A stretch of 64,000 nt of DNA from Chitinophaga sp. XS-30 (GCF_008086345.1 NZ_CP043006.1:742032-806031), one strand, 5' to 3'; shown: positions 35,421-44,846, numbered from the stretch's first letter. The notes: a model not told the origin generated them from the sequence alone. A program made the numbers and translations.

Positions 35421-35996
35421 TTGAACCCGAAATATATACATACATCCGGCCATGCTGCGCATCCTGACCAGCATCATGCCCTGGCAGACCTGATCGAAGG
35501 TTGCCGGCGGCAAGACCGCCTGTGCCAGGAAAAGCTGTATATGCTATATTTCGACCGAATGCTGGGCATCATCCGCCGGTACACCAGCGACCAGGATGCC
35601 GCGATATCTATTTTGAACAACGGTTTTTTACGGGCATTCCGGAAAATAGCGCAATTCGGCCATAAAGGAAGCTTCGAGGGCTGGTTACGCCAGATCATTA
35701 TTCATGCTGCGGCCGATTACTTCAGAGAGCACAAGGCCGGGTTCAGCAGCGATCTGCCGGAGCAGGCTCCGGCGCCACAGGCATCACCGATGGAATACAA
35801 GGAACTGCTGCAGGTACTGGAGCGCCTGCCTTCTGCTACCAGGGTTGTCATCAATCTTTTTATTATTGAGGGGTACACTCACCGGGAAATTGCCGCCATG
35901 CTCGGCATCAGCACCGGTACGTCCAAATGGCATGTTGCTGAAGGCAGGCGATTGCTGAAGGATATGCTGCATATTCAATCATCCTCTTTAAAATAA
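35421..35996 (+). CDS. ECF sigma factor (partner of the fused anti-sigma/beta-barrel protein)
   Basis: 191-residue extracytoplasmic-function sigma factor. Region 2 covers about 36-85 (LYMLYFDRMLGIIRRYTSDQ, with FLRAFRKIAQFGHKGSFEGWLRQI), region 4 about 125-180 (LERLPSATRVVINLFIIEGYTHREIAAMLGIS as two short motifs). The frame has no ATG before region 2; TTG at 35421 gives a full-length protein and is the best start. It ends 7 nt before the next gene, so the pair is co-transcribed. It is likely held at the inner membrane by that gene product. Confidence 0.88.
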   Translation: MNPKYIHTSGHAAHPDQHHALADLIEGCRRQDRLCQEKLYMLYFDRMLGIIRRYTSDQDAAISILNNGFLRAFRKIAQFGHKGSFEGWLRQIIIHAAADYFREHKAGFSSDLPEQAPAPQASPMEYKELLQVLERLPSATRVVINLFIIEGYTHREIAAMLGISTGTSKWHVAEGRRLLKDMLHIQSSSLK

Positions 35997-36003
35997 TATT
36001 TAC

Positions 36004-37557
36004 ATGGAGGAACGCAGATCAGATATCGAACAATGGCTACAGCAGGCGGCAAACCGCCAGGCTGATGCGCACACACCGGATGCTGTAAAGCAACTGGCGT
36101 GGCAGCAGTTGCATTCGATGCTGGATGCGGAAGGGCCGCTTCCCGGACGGCGAGGATGGGCCTGGCTGATGGAGTGGCTGCTATTGGGGCTGCTTGCCGT
36201 GCTATTGGCATTGCCAGGATCGTATGAGGGAGGGGAAGATAAAGTGATCGGGGATAACGGGAAGAATGTGAAGATCGGTGCTATAAAGAATACTGATAGC
36301 CGGCTGCTGTTGGAAAAGACGGGTAATAATGCAGCACAGAAAGATGAAGGGAATGACAATACACGCAATTGGTTGCTGTTGGAAAAAGCGGGCAATCAAA
36401 ATAACACAGAGAAGAAAACTGAACGGAAAGACAATACACGCAATTGGCTGCTGTTGGAAAAAGCAGATAATCAACATAACGCAGAAAAGAAAACTGAACC
36501 GAAAGACAATACCAATAGCTGGTTGCTCCTGGGAAAGGCCGGCAATGAAGATCTAAATGATACAGCTAAGAAAACTGAACGGGATGACAATGCCGGAGAC
36601 CGGCAGCTGTTGGAGAAAACAGGGAATGAAAATCAAAATAACACGAGAAAGAATAACGAACGGAATGACAATGCCGGTGATCGGCTGCTGTTGGAAAAGA
36701 CCGGTAACGAACTTCAAAATAATGCTGCAGATATACCCGGAAATGATCGTAAAAAGAACGGAGCAACACAGAAAGAAACTTATGGTACGAATACTTCCCG
36801 AACCCCTTTCTCCATTTCAGCATTGCCCGTCAAACGCCTTTCCCCCGGTTCGGCCGGAACATCCCTGTCCGCCGTGCAGCAACATACCCATGCATACCGC
36901 GCCATCCGGCCTGAAAATAAAGCACTGCCGTCCCGCGGCTTCAGCCTTAAAGCCGGCATTATCCCTCCGCTGAACGGGCAATACGGTGTGAATATGGCTC
37001 TTGAATATCGCTACAACATCCGGCCATCGCTTTTTATCCGGCCATGGGCGGGCGTTGCTTACCTCAATACAGGGTCCAGGGCCTACACTCACGCTACTTA
37101 CATGCCGAGGGCTGACACCATCCCCAACCCCATCGATCCCTATTGGGTAGACAGTGTGGTGACCAACTACTCCCTGAAAAACATACTGTACGCTTCGGCA
37201 AGCATTCAGGCGGCTTATCGCTACAGGAAACTGGAATTATACGCCGGCATCGCCTATCACCATCAATTAATGCTGACCGGGAAAGACAGCACTTATACCT
37301 TAAGCCGGCAAATCACCGGAACTCCGCCTGTTTATCAACGGGAGAATTTCGACAAAAAACGCCTGCCCGGCAGAACGAACCTGCAGCTGCAAACCGGACT
37401 GAGCTACAGGTTAAGCCCGCGCCTGCAGGCCGGGGCACAATACAATTTCCTGATACAAAAAAGCGGGAAACAGGCAGGATTGAATGGGAATGCCCCGGCA
37501 ATACCCGGTTCTTCCTCCCTTGAATTGCATATACAGTGGTTTTTCAGAAAAAAGTAA
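36004..37557 (+). CDS. Predicted dual-membrane-spanning anti-sigma factor (Dma-like) with repeat linker and OM beta-barrel
   Basis: 517-residue protein with an unusual build. Residues 1-50 are helical and cytoplasmic-looking (IEQWLQQAANRQADAHTP), in the place where anti-sigma domains sit. One strong membrane helix follows (about 52-75, WLMEWLLLGLLAVLLALPG). Residues about 95-245 are a hydrophilic linker of six 25-27-residue repeats built on DN(T/A)xxxxLLLEKxGN...KKxER. Residues about 305-517 form a beta-barrel like small porin-type OM proteins, ending in SLELHIQWFFRKK with aromatic residues in the last strand. There is no signal peptidase site. The whole could run from cytoplasm through both membranes. 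It matches the layout of the dual-membrane-spanning anti-sigma factors I recall from Bacteroides thetaiotaomicron. The sigma-binding role is inferred from position. Confidence 0.8.
   Translation: MEERRSDIEQWLQQAANRQADAHTPDAVKQLAWQQLHSMLDAEGPLPGRRGWAWLMEWLLLGLLAVLLALPGSYEGGEDKVIGDNGKNVKIGAIKNTDSRLLLEKTGNNAAQKDEGNDNTRNWLLLEKAGNQNNTEKKTERKDNTRNWLLLEKADNQHNAEKKTEPKDNTNSWLLLGKAGNEDLNDTAKKTERDDNAGDRQLLEKTGNENQNNTRKNNERNDNAGDRLLLEKTGNELQNNAADIPGNDRKKNGATQKETYGTNTSRTPFSISALPVKRLSPGSAGTSLSAVQQHTHAYRAIRPENKALPSRGFSLKAGIIPPLNGQYGVNMALEYRYNIRPSLFIRPWAGVAYLNTGSRAYTHATYMPRADTIPNPIDPYWVDSVVTNYSLKNILYASASIQAAYRYRKLELYAGIAYHHQLMLTGKDSTYTLSRQITGTPPVYQRENFDKKRLPGRTNLQLQTGLSYRLSPRLQAGAQYNFLIQKSGKQAGLNGNAPAIPGSSSLELHIQWFFRKK
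36288..36730 (+). repeat. Six imperfect tandem repeats coding for the periplasmic linker
   Basis: Unit length is 75 bp in the two closest copies (36355-36429 and 36430-36504) and 75-81 bp in the others. Each codes for an LLLEK/LLLGK/QLLEK core. The near-identical DNA of neighbouring copies points to expansion by slippage or recombination. Confidence 0.85.
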
Positions 37558-37616
37558 CTGCCGGCCCAACCTTTATGATGAATAGTGCGGTCTTTACCAG
37601 TATAAAAACATTTTTT

Positions 37617-38198
37617 ATGCACAAGAAACTATCCATTTTATTAAAGGTACTGGTGGGGATGCTGTTTGTACTCGCCTGCAAGAAAGAGACTTCTCTTCTC
37701 TCCAATGACCAGCGTTTGACGAGTTTGCACGACTCCATTCCGGTGGATTCGATACCAATTGATTCGATACCGTGCGATACGATACCGAATGACACTGTTC
37801 CCGTCCCTCCCAATCCTTATTATGAAGATTCCATAACCGGGCTGATCATTACTCCGGAGATCGGGGACGATGACAGCACGATCATTTTTACTGTCAAAAC
37901 GAAAAACACTTATCCGGATGAAAATCCGTACCTGGTCATTTATCCTCAGACGGGAGACTCCTCCCTGTACATTCCTGTGCAGATGGCGGTCAAAGTAACG
38001 CCATCCGCCACGGTCAGCCATCCGGCAACAGCCGTTTTTGCTTACCTGCCTCCCATCAATGGCGATCGTCCGCTGAAGATCAGTTTCCCCGGATCACCGA
38101 TGTTGCAGGGCAGCATTACTGTTACGAATACTCAATATATATTTAACTGGGACCATGATTCAATCGTACTCATCAGCCCCAAAATATTGAGTAGATAG
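37617..38198 (+). CDS. Lipoprotein with DSIP microrepeats, downstream of the Dma-like gene
   Basis: 193-residue lipoprotein: n-region MHKKLSILLK, hydrophobic core and lipobox VLAC followed by KKE. After a short segment comes a Pro/Asp repeat, DSIP-V-DSIP-I-DSIP-C-DTIP-N-DTVP, five copies of a 4-residue element with a 15-nt DNA period, then PVPPNP. The rest (about 80-193) is an Ig-like beta-sandwich candidate. An earlier in-frame start at 37536 lies inside the preceding gene and lacks a lipobox. It follows the Dma-like gene by 59 bp and is closed by a terminator, so it is probably the third gene of that operon. The rigid repeat may serve as a stalk or spacer. Confidence 0.75.
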   Translation: MHKKLSILLKVLVGMLFVLACKKETSLLSNDQRLTSLHDSIPVDSIPIDSIPCDTIPNDTVPVPPNPYYEDSITGLIITPEIGDDDSTIIFTVKTKNTYPDENPYLVIYPQTGDSSLYIPVQMAVKVTPSATVSHPATAVFAYLPPINGDRPLKISFPGSPMLQGSITVTNTQYIFNWDHDSIVLISPKILSR

Positions 38199-38216
38199 CA
38201 AGTGAGAAGAAATGAG

Positions 38217-38241
38217 AGCGCTGTTCCCGGCGCTTTTTTTT
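38217..38241 (+). terminator. Intrinsic terminator after the sigma/Dma-like/lipoprotein operon
   Basis: Short stem AGCGC / GCGCT with an 8-nt loop and a run of seven to eight T. It overlaps the end of the convergent nagA gene. Confidence 0.7.
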
Positions 38242-39352
38242 ATTGGTTGTAGCCCACCCCGTTTACATAGGTGGCAACCGGGGAAAAATCCTGATCGAAG
38301 ATCGTGAGGTTGGCTTTGTGCCCGATGGTGATCTCCCCGCGCCCGGGCATATTCATCAATTTTGCGGGATACAGGGAAGCCATTCTCAGGGCTTCGGGCA
38401 GGGGTATCCCTGCTTTCTCCACACAATTGCGGATACCCTGCAGCATGGTGATGGCGGAACCGGACAAGGTGCCGTCCGGTAATGTAAAGCGGTCCTGCTG
38501 CCTTATATGCGTATATGCACTGGGGTTAGCACTTTCCTCTACAGCGTCGGTAATGAGGAAGAGGCGTTTACCCATCATTTTTTTGCTGATGTTCAATGCC
38601 TGGAAGTCCACATGAATACCATCCGGAATGATGCTGGCGCAGGCGGAAGGCGATTGGTAAACGGCGCCAGGCAAGCCTGTATCGCGGTGATGCAGGGGAC
38701 TCATGGCATTGAAGAGATGGGTGGAGGTTTGTATGCCAAGCTCAAATCCGCGGGCGGCCTCATCAAAAGTGGCATTGCTATGGCCGGCGGATACGATCAC
38801 GCCATTATCCAGCAACAACCGGATGATCTCCGGGTCGCACATTTCCGGAGCCAATGTCATCATTTTTATGACGCCGGCGGCGCGTTGAAGGAGGGCCTCC
38901 ACTTCTTTTCGCTCCGGTTTTTTGATGTGTTCGATGATGTGCGCGCCTCTTTTTTCCGGATTGATATAGGGTCCTTCGAGGTGCAGGCCGAGTACTGCGG
39001 GATGCGGGTTTTCCCTGACCACGTCTATTGCTTTTTCGAACAGCTGTATGCTGTTGGTGGCCAATGTAATGAGAAAGCCGGTGGTGCCGGTACGGACCAG
39101 TCCATCGGCCATCGTTTGTAAAGCAACGGCGGAGGGGTCGTCTGAGAACAGAAGACCGCCTCCGCCGTATATTTGCAGATCAAGCAGGCCTGCAGAAATG
39201 TTGTAGCCTTTCAGGTCTGTGGTTTGAGCTTCCCTGGGTATGCTGACGGCTTCTGTCCATCCTTTTAAGATCCCGTCTTCTATCAATAGCGCCTTTCCTG
39301 TTATTTCCTCTTTGCCGGTGAAAAAAGTTCCGTTGACCAGTGCTGTCAGCAT
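38240..39352 (-). CDS. nagA: N-acetylglucosamine-6-phosphate deacetylase
   Basis: Cytoplasmic amidohydrolase that converts GlcNAc-6-phosphate to glucosamine-6-phosphate and acetate. The 370-residue product has the family motifs: metal ligand Glu in GLHLEGPYINPEKRGAH, His in SAGHSNATFDEA, HLFNAMSPLHHRDTG, IIPDGIHVDF and the catalytic Asp in LITDAVEES. It is the last gene on the minus strand after SusC and SusD (18 bp after SusD stops), which places amino-sugar catabolism in this locus. Confidence 0.95.
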   Translation of the reverse strand: MLTALVNGTFFTGKEEITGKALLIEDGILKGWTEAVSIPREAQTTDLKGYNISAGLLDLQIYGGGGLLFSDDPSAVALQTMADGLVRTGTTGFLITLATNSIQLFEKAIDVVRENPHPAVLGLHLEGPYINPEKRGAHIIEHIKKPERKEVEALLQRAAGVIKMMTLAPEMCDPEIIRLLLDNGVIVSAGHSNATFDEAARGFELGIQTSTHLFNAMSPLHHRDTGLPGAVYQSPSACASIIPDGIHVDFQALNISKKMMGKRLFLITDAVEESANPSAYTHIRQQDRFTLPDGTLSGSAITMLQGIRNCVEKAGIPLPEALRMASLYPAKLMNMPGRGEITIGHKANLTIFDQDFSPVATYVNGVGYNQ

Positions 39353-39370
39353 ACTTTCGATGATTTTAGG

Positions 39371-41125
39371 TTATTGCGTCCACCCCGGATTTTGCACCAG
39401 TTCAACGCCCTTATCCTGATAAAGCTTGATCTGATCCAGTGGTAACGGGTTCAAATATACTTTATCTTCGGTAAAGACCCGTAATGTGGCGGTGCTTGGG
39501 GCGGGGATGATGTATCCTTCATCAGCGCCGGTCAGCGTCACGCCGGAGAGCCAGGTGCCGCCGGGGGGATCGGTCTTCAGCCATTCGGCACGGTTGATCC
39601 AGGCTCCCCTGTTGATATCCGGATTGGCCACCATATCCACATAATTGAGTTTTTTCCATCTGCGCAGGTCATCGAGCCGGTATCCTTCCATGGTCAGCTC
39701 CACGCGACGCTCACGGCGGATCTCCCAGATAAGCGGAGAAACGGTGGGGTCGCGTTCCGGATCGTCGTAGGTAACGCCGCCAACAGCAGGCAGGCCGCCT
39801 ACCACCTCTAACGGCGGCAGTTTGGGATCGGTACCGCTCGGGCGGTTGCGCAATACATTGATGGATTTATCCAGATCGGCCTGTGTGAGCGTGCCCAGTT
39901 CCGCGCAGGCTTCCGCGTAGGTAACCAACACCTCTCCATAACGGATCACAGGGCCGTGGATGGGGTTGACATTGGACTGGCCTTCAGGTTTGTCCCGCAG
40001 ATCGTCGTTCAGGAATTTCCAGGTGGCATAACCTGTGGTGCTTACCCCAAGCCTGTTATATCGACCAATAGAACCCTGGGGGCGCAGCTCGGGATTGAAT
40101 GTGCCGAGCATTCTCGGGTCGCGGTTGGTACGTACTTCTTCATTTGTTTTGTCCCCGGCATATACAGTAGATATGCCAATAGGTCTGCCATCCGTGCAAA
40201 GATAGGACTCCATAAGGTCCTTATTCGGCCCGGTCTGTCCTTCTCCGTTCACATAGCTCATGAGCGCGTGCGTCAGCAAACCGGTAGCATACCGGCGGTA
40301 CATGATCATCTCCTTATTGACAGCGAGGTCAAGCGAGTTGAATGATTCCCGGTAAGTATGCGAGAAGGAATATCCTCCATTAGTGATCACTTCATTAGCG
40401 GCCCATTTGGCGGCCTCCAGGTATTCATTGGCCTTGGCCTGGTTCTGTTCATGATATTTCTGCCAGGTGCCTTCGAACAGGAAGATCCTGCTCATATATG
40501 CGAGCACCACCCATTTGGTAACATTCAGCCCTTTGTCCCCGTCTGAGGCCCGGACGTTTGCCGCGGCATACTGAAAATCCGCCAGCACACTGTCCATCAC
40601 CAATTCGCGCGGATCACGGGGTTTATACAGCTCTGTTTCTTCAGTGGTCAGCAGCTCCCGGTTGTAGTACGGTACGTCTCCGAATGATTTCACGAGGCGG
40701 TGGTAAGCCATTCCGCGGAAGAAGCGGCCGATGCCGCTCCAGTGATTGCGGGTAGCGTCATCCAGCCCGGGGACACGCTGCACCCGGTCTATCATCACGT
40801 TGGCCTTGCGCACCAGTGTGAATGACCAACCGCCACCGCTGGGAGGGATCACCCTGGTAAACTGCGGGGGACTGGTAGGCCCGAAATCATCATTCAACGA
40901 CTGTCCCTGGTAAAAATAGTCTCCCCAGGTCCACGCCGCGCCGTAGGCATTAAAATATGTTGGATAAAAGCCGTACGCAAAGGTGCGGACATTCTTTTCG
41001 TTCGTCCAGTAGTTGCCGTCTTCCATCTGGTCCAGCGGCCCGCGCTCCAGGAACTCCTTCTTACATGCCGTGAACAAGACCACAAGCGCCGCTACGATAT
41101 ATATTTTCGATTTCATAACATCCAT
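39371..41125 (-). CDS. SusD/RagB-family glycan-binding outer-membrane lipoprotein
   Basis: 584-residue surface lipoprotein that captures glycan for the SusC transporter next to it. Lipobox is FTACKKEFLERGPLDQ. The N-terminal pattern NYWTNEKNVRTFAYGFYP and the C-terminal RRERRVELTMEGYRLDDLRRWK are strongly diagnostic of SusD/RagB. Length is typical. Starts at 41125 or 41116 are both possible. It follows susC by 9 bp. The bound glycan cannot be read from sequence; with nagA and GH9 next door an amino-sugar or beta-glucan-type glycan is likely. Confidence 0.95.
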   Translation of the reverse strand: MDVMKSKIYIVAALVVLFTACKKEFLERGPLDQMEDGNYWTNEKNVRTFAYGFYPTYFNAYGAAWTWGDYFYQGQSLNDDFGPTSPPQFTRVIPPSGGGWSFTLVRKANVMIDRVQRVPGLDDATRNHWSGIGRFFRGMAYHRLVKSFGDVPYYNRELLTTEETELYKPRDPRELVMDSVLADFQYAAANVRASDGDKGLNVTKWVVLAYMSRIFLFEGTWQKYHEQNQAKANEYLEAAKWAANEVITNGGYSFSHTYRESFNSLDLAVNKEMIMYRRYATGLLTHALMSYVNGEGQTGPNKDLMESYLCTDGRPIGISTVYAGDKTNEEVRTNRDPRMLGTFNPELRPQGSIGRYNRLGVSTTGYATWKFLNDDLRDKPEGQSNVNPIHGPVIRYGEVLVTYAEACAELGTLTQADLDKSINVLRNRPSGTDPKLPPLEVVGGLPAVGGVTYDDPERDPTVSPLIWEIRRERRVELTMEGYRLDDLRRWKKLNYVDMVANPDINRGAWINRAEWLKTDPPGGTWLSGVTLTGADEGYIIPAPSTATLRVFTEDKVYLNPLPLDQIKLYQDKGVELVQNPGWTQ

Positions 41126-41134
41126 TTTTATGCA

Positions 41135-44100
41135 TTAGAAAGTGAGTTGAACCCCGAATGAAATTTCCTTCCTGTAAGGATAAGTACGCCCGAATGCAGA
41201 AGCATCTGTTTGTTCAGGGGTATAGTCAATTTCCGGATCGATGGGTATCGTCAGGTTATCAAATGTGAACAGGTTTTCCGCAGAAACATATACCCTGGCA
41301 GATTTCATACGTGCGCGGCCGGCAAGTTTGCCCGGCAGGGTATATCCCAGCGAGATGTTCTTGATACGGGTGTAAGACATATCCAGCAGGTAGCGGCTCT
41401 GGCGGTAGTAGTTCATGGTGTTGTTCGAAGCACCGGTGAAGGTCGGTTGCGGATAGAAAGCGTCCGTATTCTGGGGCGTCCAGTAATCGAGATGATGGGT
41501 GTACCAGGTATCCTGTCCGAAACCCGGAACGAACAGCGGGCCTGAAGGCCAGAACTCCCGTTTGCCTACACCCTGGATAAAGATGCTGAAATCGAATCCT
41601 TTCCAGTCTGCACCGAGACGGATACCGTACTGATAACGCGGCGTGGTGTTGCCGATCACCATCTGGTCCCCGGGATCATCCACAGTATTGGCGCCGGGGG
41701 ACAGGGTGCTGTCTCCATTCCGGTCTACATACTTCACATCACCCGGGATGTAATCAAACCAGGCAGAATTTCCTGCAAGGATGGTTTGTGTGGGAATGCC
41801 CGGCTTCAACTCCCATTCATTGCCATTTTTGTTGAAATCGCTTTCCTGGAAGAGACGGTCTGTCTGGTATCCCCATATCTCGCCGATAGTTTTGCCCTGA
41901 TAGTTGCTGGTGATGATGCGCGTGGGGTTGGCGAGTTTGGTGATCTTTTCGTTAAAGTCAGACAGGGTGGCCAGAGCGTTGATGCGTACGCCGTTATCGA
42001 ACGTGTGGGTATAGTCAAGCGCCAATTCCCATCCCTGGGTACGCATCTCACCGAAATTCATCACCGGGGTTGCGCCGCCGAATGAGCTGGGCAGCGCCAG
42101 CCCTGCACCGATCATATCGCTGGTGGTACGTTTATACCAATCGAATGTGATACCGAATGCGTTGTTGAAGAACCGCGCATCCACGCCAAAATCTATGGTA
42201 GATACCGTTTCCCAGGTCAGTGACTGGGATACCTGTTCAGGGGTAGAGAAGGTCAGCTGGTTTGCATTCCCGATGATCCAGCCGGAGTTGCTGGAATTCA
42301 TCACGGAGATGAAACGATTGCTGCCTACATTCTGGTTACCCAGGGAGCCGTAGGAACCTCTCAGTTTGAGGAACGACAATACCGGCTTGGCGAAGTCCAT
42401 ATATGTTTCTTCCGTCAGCACATAACCGGCTGAAACGGAGGGGAAGAAATCATACAGCAGATTCCTCGGGAACCTGGAAGAACCATCGTAACGGCCATTA
42501 ACTTCAAAAAGGAATTTATTCTTGTAGTCGTAGTTCAACCTGGCGAAATATCCATTGGTAGCCCAATGCCCGCGGTCGCCGGTTACATACTGGTCGCCTG
42601 TGGCGAGCGCGATCTCGGCCAGTTCCTGGTCTATCAGCGATCTTCTTTCGGAGGAATGCGCCCAGTTGCGGTAGAGGTCCACATCCATACCGGCAATCGC
42701 TTTGAAATGATGGTCCCCGAAATCGAAATTATAGGTAGCGAATGCGCGGCCGGTATTCCATTCATTCCAGGAAGACAGGTAGGTGATCCTGTTCCATGAG
42801 GGATCCTGGTAGTTATCGAAGTAGTTCAGCTGCGTGGGCGATGCCCAGAAATTGATACCGGAGGTGCCGCCGCCGGCAGAACGCAGGTGCGTATTGGTAC
42901 CGGAGTAGGTATAGTCCACATCCACGGTGAAATTTTTGAACGGCTTGAGCGTAGCGCCCACCTGTACCCTGCTGAAAGTGGATTTGGTCTGGTTCATGTT
43001 GGCCTGCTGCACCTCGGTGATGGCGCTGCGGAAAGGTTTACCCTGGTAAGTGCCGTAGGGGTAGATCTTGGGCCAGCGGTACAGGTAATACCAGGGGCCG
43101 ATCTGGGCGCCGGAAAATATAAAGGGGGTTTCATAAACAGATTGGCTCAGCATCATTTTGCCGCGCACATCAATCCAGTCGTTCACGCTGGAATTAACAG
43201 AAAGAGTAGCATTATATCTGTCGAACTTGTCGGTCTTGAACCGGAGCACGCCGCTCTGGTTAAGATAGCCGAGGCTCAGGTGGTAATTTGTTTTTTCGCC
43301 GCCGCCGGATACGGCCATATCATGTTTCTGCATGAAGGTCCAATCTTTCATATATCGCTTGCCGGCATCCCAGGGGCGGTAGAAATACAGGCGTCCTTCG
43401 CGGATCTCGAAGTCACGCCCCATGACCATGGAATCTCCCAGGTTCTGGTTACCATATTGTGCTTCCCAGTCGCGCATTTTTTGAATGCCTTCCCTGTCGA
43501 AGCTCATCCCCAGGGTAGTGAAATAGGAGGTGTTGGGGTCTACACGCATTTTCCCGAGGAACATGGCTTCAGCGCCTTCGGCGGCGCCGGCGATAGTAGG
43601 CATGGTGGTAGGCTGGCTCCAGGAGAAGTTATTGGAATAGTTGATGCTGGCGGGAGCGCCTTTGCGGCCGGATTTGGTGGTGATGAGGATCACACCCCAG
43701 GCCGCGCGGGTACCGTAGATGGAGGTAGATGCGGCATCTTTGAGCACGGAAATGGATTCGATGTCCTGCGGGTTCACCATCTGCAGGGAGGGAATTTCTA
43801 CGTTATCCACCAGAATGAGCGGCTGGGCGCCTGCTGCGCCGGTATTGAGAGAACCGGCCATACCTCTTAAACGGATGTTGGGATTCCTGCCCAGGTCGCC
43901 ACTTGCCGTAGTAATGGTAAGGCCCGGCACGGTGCCCTGCAAACCGCGGGCTACGTCGGAAATGGGACGGGATTCCAATGTTTTCTTTATATCCACTGTA
44001 GACACCGCCCCGGTGAGGTTCGCCTTGCGTTGCGTGCCGAAACCTACTACCACCACATCTTCCAGCCGGTGGTTATCCGCCTTCAGGATGATATTCATGG

Positions 44101-44749
44101 TAGCATCCTTGCTTAGCACATGCTCCTGCTGAATAGAACCGATGGAGCTGAAAACCACGATTTGCCCGCGGCCGGCAGTAATGGAAAAGCGGCCGTCGGC
44201 ATCTGTAAAGCTGCCCCTGGTAGTATTCTGCACACGAACTGAAACACCAGGCATGGCCACACCGGTTTCATCCACCACCCGACCGCGTAAGGTAACGATG
44301 GTATCGGCCTGCTGTGCCTGGACGGGATTGTCAGGCGCAACTTCGTGCCGGGGAATGATCATAATGGTATTGTCTGTCAGCTTGTAACCCAGGCCTGCAG
44401 GCTTCAACAGGGCATCCAGTGTGGCACTGATGCTGCGGGTAGCCAGGTGCAGCGATACACGGCCGTAGCGCTCTACCTGTTCCGAGGCATAGGCAATACG
44501 GAAGCCGGAAAGCTTCTCTACCTGCGACAATGCCCTTTCCAGTGTGGCATTACCCAGTTCCAGGGTGATCTTTCGCTCATCCAGCACCTGTCCTTTTCCG
44601 GGCACTGCCCATAAAAGGTTGAAACTTACCAGCATGCAAATGATCGTGGAGAGGCTCAATCTCATAAAAAAGCGCATTTGCTTGGAATAAACTGCTGTGG
44701 ATAGAGCGCTAAATAGCCGCCCTATAGCAAAAACCGCGGATTTTTGCAT
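41135..44749 (-). CDS. SusC/RagA-family TonB-dependent transporter with STN domain
   Basis: 1204-residue outer-membrane transporter. After the signal sequence come a secretin/TonB short N-terminal domain (STN, about 60-125, ITLELGNATLERALSQVEKL), a carboxypeptidase-regulatory-like domain (about 150-235), a plug (RGLQGTVPGLTI, NIRLRGMAGSLN, SISVLKDAASTSIYGTRAAWGVI) and a 22-strand barrel ending KEISFGVQLTF. The STN domain shows that this transporter signals through the FecR/sigma pair encoded upstream. ATG 44749 is chosen over TTG 44758. A hairpin separates it from fecR. Confidence 0.95.
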   Translation of the reverse strand: MQKSAVFAIGRLFSALSTAVYSKQMRFFMRLSLSTIICMLVSFNLLWAVPGKGQVLDERKITLELGNATLERALSQVEKLSGFRIAYASEQVERYGRVSLHLATRSISATLDALLKPAGLGYKLTDNTIMIIPRHEVAPDNPVQAQQADTIVTLRGRVVDETGVAMPGVSVRVQNTTRGSFTDADGRFSITAGRGQIVVFSSIGSIQQEHVLSKDATMNIILKADNHRLEDVVVVGFGTQRKANLTGAVSTVDIKKTLESRPISDVARGLQGTVPGLTITTASGDLGRNPNIRLRGMAGSLNTGAAGAQPLILVDNVEIPSLQMVNPQDIESISVLKDAASTSIYGTRAAWGVILITTKSGRKGAPASINYSNNFSWSQPTTMPTIAGAAEGAEAMFLGKMRVDPNTSYFTTLGMSFDREGIQKMRDWEAQYGNQNLGDSMVMGRDFEIREGRLYFYRPWDAGKRYMKDWTFMQKHDMAVSGGGEKTNYHLSLGYLNQSGVLRFKTDKFDRYNATLSVNSSVNDWIDVRGKMMLSQSVYETPFIFSGAQIGPWYYLYRWPKIYPYGTYQGKPFRSAITEVQQANMNQTKSTFSRVQVGATLKPFKNFTVDVDYTYSGTNTHLRSAGGGTSGINFWASPTQLNYFDNYQDPSWNRITYLSSWNEWNTGRAFATYNFDFGDHHFKAIAGMDVDLYRNWAHSSERRSLIDQELAEIALATGDQYVTGDRGHWATNGYFARLNYDYKNKFLFEVNGRYDGSSRFPRNLLYDFFPSVSAGYVLTEETYMDFAKPVLSFLKLRGSYGSLGNQNVGSNRFISVMNSSNSGWIIGNANQLTFSTPEQVSQSLTWETVSTIDFGVDARFFNNAFGITFDWYKRTTSDMIGAGLALPSSFGGATPVMNFGEMRTQGWELALDYTHTFDNGVRINALATLSDFNEKITKLANPTRIITSNYQGKTIGEIWGYQTDRLFQESDFNKNGNEWELKPGIPTQTILAGNSAWFDYIPGDVKYVDRNGDSTLSPGANTVDDPGDQMVIGNTTPRYQYGIRLGADWKGFDFSIFIQGVGKREFWPSGPLFVPGFGQDTWYTHHLDYWTPQNTDAFYPQPTFTGASNNTMNYYRQSRYLLDMSYTRIKNISLGYTLPGKLAGRARMKSARVYVSAENLFTFDNLTIPIDPEIDYTPEQTDASAFGRTYPYRKEISFGVQLTF

Positions 44750-44811
44750 ATTTTGCAATAGTTTAAAAAGATGAAGAATAGCCTTTCCGGCTGTTTACGT
44801 TTTAAGCTAAG

Positions 44812-44846
44812 CCCCTCCCGACCTACCACAGTGCGGAGGGGTTTTT
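44812..44846. terminator. Hairpin between fecR and susC
   Basis: 7-bp GC-rich stem CCCCTCC / GGAGGGG with a T-run on the plus-strand side. It lies in the 192-bp gap between the fecR stop and the susC start. On the minus strand no T-run follows it, so it may act as an attenuating stem there rather than a full terminator. Confidence 0.55.
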
